64,000 nucleotides of DNA from Pseudomonadota bacterium (lineage in GTDB: Bacteria; Desulfobacterota; Desulfovibrionia; Desulfovibrionales; Desulfovibrionaceae): assembly GCA_023433925.1 (NCBI GenBank), contig JAEYTO010000123.1:1-64000 (forward strand). The letters are read 5' to 3'. How positions within the stretch are numbered: position 1 is the first letter of the stretch; every line of letters begins with the position of its first letter. The position numbers were made by a program, and so were the translations under genes. The notes below the pieces were generated by a model. The model searched no databases. It was given only the letters and a program-made list of their open reading frames with translations, and was not told the DNA's origin. Positions 1-7,760 of this stretch are shown here, in pieces.

Positions 1-58
1 GGAGAGGGGCTCCGCGCCCCTCTCCAGACCTCACCCCGCCAGGGCCACGGGCCCCTGG
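1..58 (+). repeat. Two-hairpin intergenic element, copy 1
   Basis: A perfect 10-bp stem (positions 1-10 with 16-25) is followed by a short AGACCTCACC-like linker and a second stem around 39-58 of the form CCAGGG...CCCCTGG. The same order (G/C-rich hairpin, short C-rich linker, CCAAGGG...CCCTTGG hairpin) recurs at 32391, 41490, 41879 and 45856 in one or the other orientation. It probably lies downstream of a gene outside the window and could act as a terminator or an mRNA-end structure. The function is inferred. Confidence 0.55.
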
Positions 59-106
59 ACCCCGCATTTCGCCGGCGGATTGCTCCAGCGTGAAGAGATC
101 TATCGG

Positions 107-130
107 AAGGCCCCGGCAGGGGCCTTCTTG
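107..130 (+). terminator. Rho-independent terminator-like hairpin
   Basis: Stem AAGGCCCC (107-114) and GGGGCCTT (119-126) with a 4-nt GGCA loop, followed by CTTG. The T tract is short, so termination would be modest. It presumably ends the transcript of a gene left of the window. Confidence 0.5.
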
Positions 131-471
131 TATCGGTTCCCCCGCAATCACGCCTTCGGCCTTTGCCCGGATACCGGAACGTTTTTTTCATGGCGATGAC
201 GACAAGCGCTTTTCATTTATAAAGAATTCTATTAGATGTGACCCCATGGGACGTGGCGTGGCCGCGCGACTCCAGTCCTTCCTACCCCCTTCCGGCCGCG
301 CCACGTCCCGTGTCCCGAGCACGACTCAAAGCCCGGTTCCGGCCGGGCTTCATTCTTTTCCGCCCTGCCCGCCCCATCTTCCCTACCCGCCGTGGCGGGC
401 AGGGACAGCCTGCCGCCAAGGCTTCAACTCGGACGGGATTCCGGATATGTTCGGATAAAAGGACGCTCGCC
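131..471. other. Intergenic region upstream of the MoaD-like gene
   Basis: About 340 bases with no convincing gene. The segment near 190-240 is AT-richer than its surroundings (TTTATAAAGAATTC), as expected for a promoter, but I cannot assign a clear -35/-10 pair. Open frames here have the composition of GC-rich noise. The ribosome binding site of the next gene (AAAAGGA) sits at the right edge. Confidence 0.4.
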
Positions 472-699
472 ATGCACATCGAGGTCAAGTGCTACGCAAC
501 CCTGTCACGCTTCACGCCCAAGGATGCCGACAGGCACGAGTTGCCCGAGGGCGCCACCGTCGGCCGGGTCATGGAACGGTTGGGCCTGCCCGCCGGGGAC
601 GTGAAGCTCATCTTCGTCAACGGCGCCAAGGCCGAGCCCGACACGCGCCTCAAAAACGGCGACCGGCTCGGGCTCTTCCCGGCCGTGGGCGGGGGCTAG
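472..699 (+). CDS. MoaD/ThiS-family sulfur carrier protein
   Basis: A 75-residue beta-grasp protein with the ubiquitin-like signature of sulfur carriers: a hydrophobic core, a conserved GDRLGLFPAVGGG tail and a C-terminal di-glycine. In MoaD and ThiS the terminal glycine is adenylated by an E1-like enzyme and then thiocarboxylated to donate sulfur for the molybdopterin dithiolene or for thiazole. The start at 472 is chosen because it follows an AAAAGGA site and gives the usual family length; the frame stays open upstream but that part has no family similarity. The next gene, 3 bp away, is an E1-like enzyme, so the two form a dedicated pair. The target cofactor (molybdopterin or tungstopterin) cannot be told from the sequence. 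Confidence 0.85.
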   Translation: MHIEVKCYATLSRFTPKDADRHELPEGATVGRVMERLGLPAGDVKLIFVNGAKAEPDTRLKNGDRLGLFPAVGGG

Positions 700-702
700 C
701 CG

Positions 703-1542
703 ATGGATGACATCGCCCTGAGAGTTGAGCAGTGCGCCCGCGACGAGCGGCTGCCGTCCGGCGGCGTGGTCCGCGTGCTGTGCCAGGCCGCCGAGGTCTG
801 GCTGGCCCAGGACTTGAGAATCACTCGTCGCGAGGTGCAGATCGCCGCCCTGCTCAAGGGCGTCATGCCCCTGCGCTATCTGCGCAACCAGGGCAGCCTG
901 CGGGTGGAGGACCAGCTCACCCTGCTGGGCTCGCACGTGGCCATGGTCGGCCTGGGCGGGCTCGGCGGGCACGTGCTGGAGCTCCTCGCCCGCACGGGCG
1001 TAGGCCGCATCCGCGCGGCCGACATGGACATCTTCGAGGAGCACAACCTGAACCGCCAGTTCCTGGCCACGGGGGCCACGCTGGGCATGCCCAAGGCCGA
1101 GGCCGCCCTGCTGCGGGCACGCGAGATCAACCCGGCCGCGAGTGTGGAGACCACGCGGGAATTCTTGACGGACAAGACCATGCGCACCTTCCTGACCGGC
1201 GCCCGCCTGGCCATGGACTGCCTGGGCGGGCTGGCCAGCCGCCTGGCCCTGCAACGCGCCGCGTCCGAGGCCGGCGTCCCGCTCGTCACGGGCGCCCTGG
1301 CCGGGCTCACGGGCTACGTGGCCGTGGTGGAGCCGGGCAAGCCCGGTCCGGCCGAATTCCTGGGCCAGGGCCGCTCGGACGAGGAGACCCTGGGCACGCC
1401 TGCCCAGAGCGTCGCCCTGGTGGCCACGCTCATGGCCGCCGAGGCCGTGCGGCTGCTCACGGGCAAGCCCTCGCCGCTCGTCGGCGGCATGCTGCTCATC
1501 GATCTGGGGGAAATGCGCTTCGAGAGGGTCAGCCTGGGATAG
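703..1542 (+). CDS. ThiF/MoeB/HesA-family E1-like adenylyltransferase
   Basis: 279 residues with a Rossmann nucleotide-binding motif (GLGGLGGHVLELLARTGVG, about residues 83-101) followed by the D-x-x-N-x-N-R-Q type motif (EEHNLNRQ) that binds ATP in E1 enzymes. It should adenylate the C-terminal glycine of the carrier encoded 3 bp upstream. An N-terminal helical extension of about 75 residues precedes the Rossmann fold. The protein lacks the two CxxC zinc motifs of MoeB and has no cysteine at the usual catalytic position before the last helix (it reads ETLGTPAQSV). It therefore resembles reduced HesA-like members and may only adenylate. The gene ends before a strong terminator. Confidence 0.82.
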   Translation: MDDIALRVEQCARDERLPSGGVVRVLCQAAEVWLAQDLRITRREVQIAALLKGVMPLRYLRNQGSLRVEDQLTLLGSHVAMVGLGGLGGHVLELLARTGVGRIRAADMDIFEEHNLNRQFLATGATLGMPKAEAALLRAREINPAASVETTREFLTDKTMRTFLTGARLAMDCLGGLASRLALQRAASEAGVPLVTGALAGLTGYVAVVEPGKPGPAEFLGQGRSDEETLGTPAQSVALVATLMAAEAVRLLTGKPSPLVGGMLLIDLGEMRFERVSLG

Positions 1543-1662
1543 GCCGGGCTTACCAGCCTGCTGAAAAGCAGGCTGAACGGGCCAGGATGGCCCGCCGGAT
1601 GCGAACAGGTGCGCGGCATCCGTGAGCAATGCTTGAGCTTTGCTCAGGCATTGCGAAGTTTT

Positions 1663-1686
1663 AAAAAAGCCAGGACGGCTTTTTTC
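1663..1686. terminator. Bidirectional terminator between convergent genes
   Basis: AAAAAAGCC and GGCTTTTTT form a hairpin with an AGGAC loop. Each strand reads a GC stem followed by a T run, so it can stop both the rightward E1-like gene and the leftward EAL-protein gene. A second perfect small hairpin without a T run lies at 1555-1576 (CAGCCTGC...GCAGGCTG). Confidence 0.8.
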
Positions 1687-1695
1687 AACAGTCTG

Positions 1696-4644
1696 CTACT
1701 TGTCGGTCGAGTCGGCCAGGCTCGCGGGCTTGGCGAAGAGGTAGCCCTGGCCCAGGCTGCAGCCGAGCGAGGTCAGGCGATCGACGTGCTCCGAGCTTTC
1801 CACGCCCTCGGCCACGACCTCCAGGCCCAGGCTGTTGCCCAGGGAGATGATGGTCTGCACGAGGCGCACGGACGTGGGCGAGGATTCCTGGAGCGGGGCC
1901 ACGAAGGCCTTGTCGATCTTGAGCACGTCGATGGGGAAGCGGCTCAGGTAGGACAGCGACGAATAGCCCGTGCCGAAATCGTCCACGCTGATCTTGATGC
2001 CCAGGTTCTTGAGCCGGCTCAGGATGCGCGAGACGTTCTCCGGATCATGCATGAGCATGCTTTCGGTGATCTCCAGCCGCAGCCGCTCGGCCGGCATGTC
2101 CGTGCGGCGCAGGATGGACTTGATGCGCGAGTAGATGTCCGGGTCGCGGAACTGCTTGCCCGAGATGTTCACGGACAGGCTCAGGTCACCGTCTTCGTGC
2201 GCGCTGAGACGGGCGAAGTCCGTGCAGGCCCGCTCCAGCACCCAGTAGCCTATGGATACGATAAGCCCGGTCTCCTCGGCCAGCGGGATGAACTCCTCGG
2301 GCGGCACGATGCCCTCATCCTTGCGTTTCCAGCGGACAAGCGCCTCGTAGCCGCGCTTGCGGCCGCTGACGAGCTCCACGATGGGCTGGTAGTGGAGCAC
2401 GAACTCGTCATTGTCCAAGGCCATGCGCAGGCTCGACTCCAGAAGCATGCGGCGCATGGCGTGGTCGTGCATGCGGCCGTCGAAGACCTGGCAGTTCTCG
2501 TTGGACTCGGTCTTGGCGCGCTGCATGGCCAGGCTGGCGTCGCGCAGGTAGTCCTCGGCCCGGACATATTCCTGCCGGCCGAAGACCACGCCCACGCTGG
2601 CAGAGGTGGTCACCTGGCGGCCCATGACCTGGAAGGGCGTCCGCAGCCGCTCCTGCACCCGGCGCACGAAGGCGCTCACGAAGTCCGTCACCTGCGGGTG
2701 CTCCACGAGCACGCCGAAGTCGTCGCCGCCCAGACGAGCCACCACGCCGTTGTCGCCCAGGCTGTCCTGGAGCATGCGCGCGATGATGATGAGCATGGCG
2801 TCGCCGAAGAGGTGTCCCAGGCTGTCGTTGACGACCTTGAAGCGGTTCAGGTCCACGAAGAGCACGGCGAAGTCGTACAGGCCCGTGCGCCGGCTGCGGC
2901 GGATGGCGTCTCCGATGCGCGTGAGCAGCTTCCTGCGGTTGGACAGGCCCGTGAGATGGTCGTGGTTGGCCTGGTACACGAGCTGCTGCCGCGTGCGCTT
3001 CTGCTCGGTGATGTCCTGATAGATGCCGAACACGGCCTCCTGCCGGTCGCTCACGTAGACCGGCGTGCCGATGATGGACACGTCCAGGATGCGGCCGTCG
3101 GCCGTGCGGCGCTTGGATTCGGCGAAGATGAGCTGGCCCTCCTGGGTCTGCCGGGAGATGCCCGTGGCTTCCTCGGCCAGATCCGGCGGCACTATGAGCG
3201 AGTTGATGCTCCGCCCTGCGGCCTCGTCCCGGTCGTATCCGAACAGCTTCTCGAAGGCCGCGTTGATGGCCATGACCCGGTCCCGCGGATCCACGAGCAC
3301 GATGGCCAGGGGGATCCTCTCGAAAAGCTGCTCGAAATAGGCCTTCTGGAGGTCGCGTTGGAACAGGGCCTCCCTGAGTTCGGACACATCGAGCATGGAG
3401 ATCATGCCCAGGCCGGCGCCCGGAATGAGGCCAGCCGTGACCACCACCTGGCGCACGTCGCCGCCCGGGATGACGAGCCTGGCTTCGTAGTTGCGCGGCG
3501 CGGGCGAGGCCTTGGAAAGGCGCGCGCGGTGGTAGGCCGAGATGCGCTCCCGATCGTCGGGATGGCAGAAGTCCATCCAGCTCATGCGGCCTTCCACGGA
3601 TTCGCGCGGCAGCCCCACGAGCTTCTCGAAATCGGAGTTGACCCGTACGATGGTCATGTCGCCATCAATGATCATGACCGCCGTGCCGGTGCTCTCCAGC
3701 ACGGCGCGGAAACCGCCCTCCAGGCCCGAAGCGGGCGGGCACGCCTGGCCGGGCCGGTCGGTCAGGGCCATGGCCGCGGCCAAGGCCAAGCCCTGGTCCA
3801 GGGGCCACAATGAAACGGCGTAGCGCGCCGGCCGGGCCCCAAGGTTCAGGGTCAGCTCCAGGGCTTCGGGGCGGCTCGTGTCGAGCACGCGTCCCACGGC
3901 CCGCAGCAGGCCATCGGCCTCGATGGGGTCCATGAACTCGGAGATGGTCTGGCCGGGCATGGTCTCGGGCAGGCGCGGACCCTCGCCTCCGATCAGGTCG
4001 GCGTATTGCACGCGGCCATCGCGGTCCAGGCGGAAGAGGAGCCCTGGATGGCCGTTGCCGGCCGGGGACGGCGATCCCGGCGCCGCCTCCCCGCGCGCGG
4101 CGTGCGCGGAAAGCTCCTTGCCCAGGGAGAAGCTGACCATGTCGGCCATGAAATCGGCCAGACGGACGTGCTCTCCGTCGAAGGGCTGGTCCCCGCGCCT
4201 GGCCGCGCAGAAAAGGCCGAGCACCTCGCCGCGGCAGATGAGCGGCGCGACGAGGACAGGCCCCGAGGGCTCGGCGCCCATGAGCGAGGCGATGGCGCGG
4301 TAGCTGCCGCCGCCAGGAGCCACGGTCCGGCAGCCCGGCGACGGGAACCGGGCCAGCAGTTCCATGGTCGCGGAAGGCTGCAGCGCTTCCCGCGGCTGCT
4401 GGTCGCCAGGAAAAAGGTAGGCCGGGCGCAACTCGCCGGCATCGATCAGGAGGATGGCGGACCAGTCGGCCTCCAGGGCGGCCGCGGCGCGAGACGGCAC
4501 ACTCTCCAGAAACCGGCCGCATGCGGCCGCGGTCCGCGGGCGATCAGGAAGGATCTCGTCCAGGAAGCCCCAGACGTTGGCATGGTTCAAGCCGGCGTTT
4601 TCCACCGCGTGCGTGGTGTTCCTCTTGGTGTTGCTGCGCGCCAT
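1696..4644 (-). CDS. GAF-PAS-PAS-PAS-GGDEF-EAL cyclic-di-GMP signalling protein
   Basis: 982 residues. A GAF-like domain (about 45-180) is followed by three PAS regions (about 205-300, 305-420, 425-545), a GGDEF domain (about 550-740) and a C-terminal EAL domain (about 755-980). No membrane segment is visible, so it is probably cytoplasmic. The GGDEF motif reads GGDDF, a conservative variant that may still work or only bind GTP. The EAL domain keeps its metal and catalytic residues: EALVRW, LEITES, DDFGTGYSS, the lysine in LKIDKAF, AEGVE and QGYLFAKP. Net phosphodiesterase activity is therefore the best guess, tuned by ligands on GAF/PAS. It is transcribed alone, converging on the E1-like gene. 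Confidence 0.9.
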   Translation of the reverse strand: MARSNTKRNTTHAVENAGLNHANVWGFLDEILPDRPRTAAACGRFLESVPSRAAAALEADWSAILLIDAGELRPAYLFPGDQQPREALQPSATMELLARFPSPGCRTVAPGGGSYRAIASLMGAEPSGPVLVAPLICRGEVLGLFCAARRGDQPFDGEHVRLADFMADMVSFSLGKELSAHAARGEAAPGSPSPAGNGHPGLLFRLDRDGRVQYADLIGGEGPRLPETMPGQTISEFMDPIEADGLLRAVGRVLDTSRPEALELTLNLGARPARYAVSLWPLDQGLALAAAMALTDRPGQACPPASGLEGGFRAVLESTGTAVMIIDGDMTIVRVNSDFEKLVGLPRESVEGRMSWMDFCHPDDRERISAYHRARLSKASPAPRNYEARLVIPGGDVRQVVVTAGLIPGAGLGMISMLDVSELREALFQRDLQKAYFEQLFERIPLAIVLVDPRDRVMAINAAFEKLFGYDRDEAAGRSINSLIVPPDLAEEATGISRQTQEGQLIFAESKRRTADGRILDVSIIGTPVYVSDRQEAVFGIYQDITEQKRTRQQLVYQANHDHLTGLSNRRKLLTRIGDAIRRSRRTGLYDFAVLFVDLNRFKVVNDSLGHLFGDAMLIIIARMLQDSLGDNGVVARLGGDDFGVLVEHPQVTDFVSAFVRRVQERLRTPFQVMGRQVTTSASVGVVFGRQEYVRAEDYLRDASLAMQRAKTESNENCQVFDGRMHDHAMRRMLLESSLRMALDNDEFVLHYQPIVELVSGRKRGYEALVRWKRKDEGIVPPEEFIPLAEETGLIVSIGYWVLERACTDFARLSAHEDGDLSLSVNISGKQFRDPDIYSRIKSILRRTDMPAERLRLEITESMLMHDPENVSRILSRLKNLGIKISVDDFGTGYSSLSYLSRFPIDVLKIDKAFVAPLQESSPTSVRLVQTIISLGNSLGLEVVAEGVESSEHVDRLTSLGCSLGQGYLFAKPASLADSTDK

Positions 4645-4780
4645 GAATAATCACGATGAAAAGGCATCGACGGTCCCGAGACGGCCATTGGTGGCTCGCC
4701 TGCCCAGCGACCGCTGCCTCGATGTCGGTTCCGAGGTCGATCCGCAGTTACCGCAATCCAGAGTGCGAGAAAAGGCTTTT

Positions 4781-6382
4781 TTAGCACTGGCCATGACTAG
4801 ACTCCAGCCTGCCGGCCTCCATGCGCAGAACCCCGTCCAACCCGTCCGGAAGATCGCCCTCGTGATGCGTGACCATGACCAGGGCCATGCCCGACCGGAG
4901 CAGGCTCTGGAGAAAGATGAGCACTTCCTCGCGGGATGCAAGGTCCAGCCCGCTCAAAGGCTCGTCAAGGAGCAGGGCCTTGGGCTTGTGGACCAGGGCC
5001 CGCAGGATCATGAGCTTGCGGCGCTGGCCAAAGGACATGCGGCCCAGGCGCTCCCCGGCCAGCCCGGCCAGGCCCGCGCGCTCCAGCAGCTCCATGGCCG
5101 CCTCCGCCTCGCCCGGACCGGCTTGGACGTGCAGCCCGACGGAGCCGTGAAAGCCCGAAGCCACCGCGTCCAGGCCTGCCACGTCCGGATCGTGCCAGGC
5201 CTGCATCTCCGCCGACACGCAGCCCACCTCGCGGCGCACCTGCCACAGGTCGTGCGGCCCGGCCCGGCCGCCACGCAGCACCAGGCCGCCCGGCAGCGGG
5301 TGCAGATCGCCGGCCAGAACCTTGAGCAGCGTGGACTTGCCCGCGCCGTTGGGGCCGACGACGGCCCAGCCCTCTCCCGGACACAGGGCGAAGTTCACGT
5401 CGCGCAGGACCGGATTCCCGGCCAGGGAGACCGAAACGTGACGCAGTTCGACAATGGGCTCCGGGAGCGCCGGAAGCTCTCGGCTCGGACCTCCGGAAGC
5501 CTCCGGCGGCCGTCCCGTCTTGTCCGCGCCGGGCCAGGCGCAACGCCCGCCGGCATGGATCGCCACGGCGGCCGCGAGTTCGCCGGCATGGGCCAGCCTG
5601 CGCCCCTCCAGCACAAGGCCCATGGCGAGGCCCGGCACGAGTTCCTCGGGCCGGTGCGTGGCCTGCACGAGGGTGGCTCCGGCGGCGACGAGTTCGGCGG
5701 CCAGCTCCACGGCCCTGGCCCGCCGCGCGGCGTCCAGGCCGTCGAAGGCCTCGTCCAGGAACAGCACCGATGGCCGCAGGGCCAGGGCGCGCACGAGCAG
5801 GACTGTCTTGGCCTGGCCCTCGGACATGATCGCCACCGAACGCTCCAGAAGGTCCTCGGCCCCGAGTTCGCGGAACAGTCCCTCGACCCGCGTCAGGTGC
5901 TCCGGGTCTATCGAGCCGGACAGGAAGCGGCTGTTGGTCAGGCCCGTGAGGGCGCACTCGCGGCCCGTGAGCGGATGGTCCAGCCGCCGGTATTCCTCGG
6001 CCTGCTCGGCCGAGACGAGCGCCGTGCGCTCGCGGAAGCCGATGGGGCTGGACGACGGGGAGGTCGCGCTGGGCTCGTCTGGATCGTAAAACGCGCGGCA
6101 GTCCGGGTCCGTGGGCCAAACGTCGCCGCGCAGGAGCCGCAGCAGGGTGGACTTGCCCGCGCCGTTGCCGCCCAGCACGGCCAGGCCTTGCCCCGCGCGC
6201 AAGGTCAGGCGCACGTCTGCCAGTATGACCCGGCCCACCAGGCGCACGGAGCAGCCGTCGAGCCGCACCAGGGGGCGGCCGAGGCCGCTGTCGCGGTCCT
6301 GCCGCGCGGCTTGTATCGATGTCTGCCTCACTGGAAACTCGGTGCTCATGCGGCTATTCACCATAATACCATCAGCGTTCAT
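4781..6382 (-). CDS. Dual ATP-binding-cassette protein (ModF/PhrA-like)
   Basis: 533 residues with two ABC domains. Domain 1 has Walker A GGNGAGKSTLL, signature MSEGQ, Walker B VLFLDEAFDGLD and H-loop THRPEE. Domain 2 has Walker A GPNGAGKSTLL, signature MSFGQ, Walker B ALLLDEPLSGLD and H-loop THHEGD. No transmembrane segment is present and no permease is nearby, which matches the ModF/YlmA-type soluble twin ATPases whose role is unclear. The start at 6382 is chosen because its ATG shares one base with the stop codon of the upstream membrane protein (TGATG), implying coupled translation. A longer open frame upstream lies antisense to nothing useful and is ignored. The first domain has a shortened, atypical signature motif. 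Confidence 0.85.
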   Translation of the reverse strand: MNADGIMVNSRMSTEFPVRQTSIQAARQDRDSGLGRPLVRLDGCSVRLVGRVILADVRLTLRAGQGLAVLGGNGAGKSTLLRLLRGDVWPTDPDCRAFYDPDEPSATSPSSSPIGFRERTALVSAEQAEEYRRLDHPLTGRECALTGLTNSRFLSGSIDPEHLTRVEGLFRELGAEDLLERSVAIMSEGQAKTVLLVRALALRPSVLFLDEAFDGLDAARRARAVELAAELVAAGATLVQATHRPEELVPGLAMGLVLEGRRLAHAGELAAAVAIHAGGRCAWPGADKTGRPPEASGGPSRELPALPEPIVELRHVSVSLAGNPVLRDVNFALCPGEGWAVVGPNGAGKSTLLKVLAGDLHPLPGGLVLRGGRAGPHDLWQVRREVGCVSAEMQAWHDPDVAGLDAVASGFHGSVGLHVQAGPGEAEAAMELLERAGLAGLAGERLGRMSFGQRRKLMILRALVHKPKALLLDEPLSGLDLASREEVLIFLQSLLRSGMALVMVTHHEGDLPDGLDGVLRMEAGRLESSHGQC

Positions 6383-7731
6383 CACTCCAGACAGCCCGCC
6401 CGATCCCAGTCCGGTCGGCGGATGGCCTGCTCCAGGCTTAGGTCGGCCGGGGATCGCCGCAGGGCCTCCATGGCCGCGTCCATGTCCTGGCGCGCGAAGG
6501 CGAAGCGCTCCTGGACCAGGGGCGCGTGAAGGCCGTCCGGACCCGATGACAGAACCCGCTGCACGTCCGACAGGCGGATGGACTCCGCCGGCCTGGCCAG
6601 GGCGAAGTATCGCTCGCCGCCCGCCTCGGCCCGCAAGAGAAAGCCATGCTCCACCAGCATCGCGCACAGGTCGGACACGAGCTTGCCCGGCAAGTTAAGC
6701 CGCTCGGCGAGCACATCCCCGGACAGGCCGCCCCGGCCGGCGTCGAAGCGCCCGGCCAGGCAGACGAGCATGAGCCAGGCGGCCTCCAGCCGGTCGCGGA
6801 AGCTGGCTCGTCCGGCGCGCAGCTCGCCCTCGAAGGCGCCCAGATGCTGAACCGCGTACGATATCTCGCCGCCCAGGAGCACGATGACCCAACTGATATA
6901 CATCCAAACCAGGAAGATGGGAAACTGGGCCAGGCTGCCGTAGATGGCCCCGTAGTCCGCCACCTGCTGGCGGAGGTAGACCCACTGGGCGAACTGCCAG
7001 AGCGTGCCGGCGATGACCGCGCCCACCACGGCGCTGCCCAGGCGAACCCTGGTGTGCGGCATGAAGCTGTACAGAAAGAGGAAGGCCAGCCAGACGAAGA
7101 CGAAAGGCGCGACCTTGAGCGTCAGAAGGTGCAGGTAGTTGATGGCCGTGTATTCGAGCATGCGCTGCACGAGCGCCTCGCTTTGCAGGGATACGGTGAA
7201 GCTCAGGGCCAGGAAGACGAGCATGGGGCTGAACACGAGCACCGAGAAGAAGTCCGTGAACTTCCGCCACAGGCTGCGGCCCCGGGTCACGCCCCAGATG
7301 GCGTTGAAGGCGTTCTCCACCGTGACGACCATGGCCACGGCCATGGCCACGAGCACGAGCGTGCCCAGGTAGCCCAGCGTGCTCACGCTGGAGGTCTCCA
7401 CGAAGCGCAGAATGCTCCCTACGAGCTCCTCCCGGCCGGCGGTGATGCGCAGGAGCGCCGCGCGCATGAACGCCGAATCCTGGAGGCCCAGGGCCTTGGA
7501 GATGGATAGGGCCACGGCCATGAGCGGCGCGATGGACAGGATGGTGGCGTAGGCCAGGGCCGTGGCGCGCAGGTGGCACTTGTCGCGCACGAAGCCAATG
7601 AGCACCAGGTGCGCCCAGCGCGCCAGGGTCAGCAGCCGCCGGCTGCGCAGCGGGGCGTGCTCGGCCCAGATATCGCCCCCGAAGCGCCTGAGCGCGGCGG
7701 ACATGCGCCGCGCGTTCTTGAAAAGGTTCAT
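6382..7731 (-). CDS. YihY/virulence factor BrkB family inner-membrane protein
   Basis: About 449 residues. The N-terminal two thirds have six hydrophobic spans typical of YihY/BrkB, including the family stretch LRATALAYATILSIAPL and the later GAIYGSLAQFPIFLVWMYIS. The C-terminal ~150 residues are soluble and look like a winged-helix region, which is common in this family in deltaproteobacteria. I take the ATG at 7731, preceded by GGGAGAG; a TTG at 7764 and an ATG at 7755 are alternatives. The gene lies directly behind the AsmA-like gene and overlaps the dual-ABC gene, so the three probably form one envelope-related operon. The transported molecule, if any, is unknown. Confidence 0.88.
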   Translation of the reverse strand: MNLFKNARRMSAALRRFGGDIWAEHAPLRSRRLLTLARWAHLVLIGFVRDKCHLRATALAYATILSIAPLMAVALSISKALGLQDSAFMRAALLRITAGREELVGSILRFVETSSVSTLGYLGTLVLVAMAVAMVVTVENAFNAIWGVTRGRSLWRKFTDFFSVLVFSPMLVFLALSFTVSLQSEALVQRMLEYTAINYLHLLTLKVAPFVFVWLAFLFLYSFMPHTRVRLGSAVVGAVIAGTLWQFAQWVYLRQQVADYGAIYGSLAQFPIFLVWMYISWVIVLLGGEISYAVQHLGAFEGELRAGRASFRDRLEAAWLMLVCLAGRFDAGRGGLSGDVLAERLNLPGKLVSDLCAMLVEHGFLLRAEAGGERYFALARPAESIRLSDVQRVLSSGPDGLHAPLVQERFAFARQDMDAAMEALRRSPADLSLEQAIRRPDWDRAGCLE

Positions 7732-7760
7732 GCCATCTCTCCCGTTCTCCGCCATTCGGC

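Noticed and set aside
1609..3813. 734-codon plus-strand open frame
   Set aside because: It is exactly antisense to the well-supported GGDEF/EAL gene, and the Ala/His/Gly/Gln-rich translation is typical of GC-rich antisense frames.
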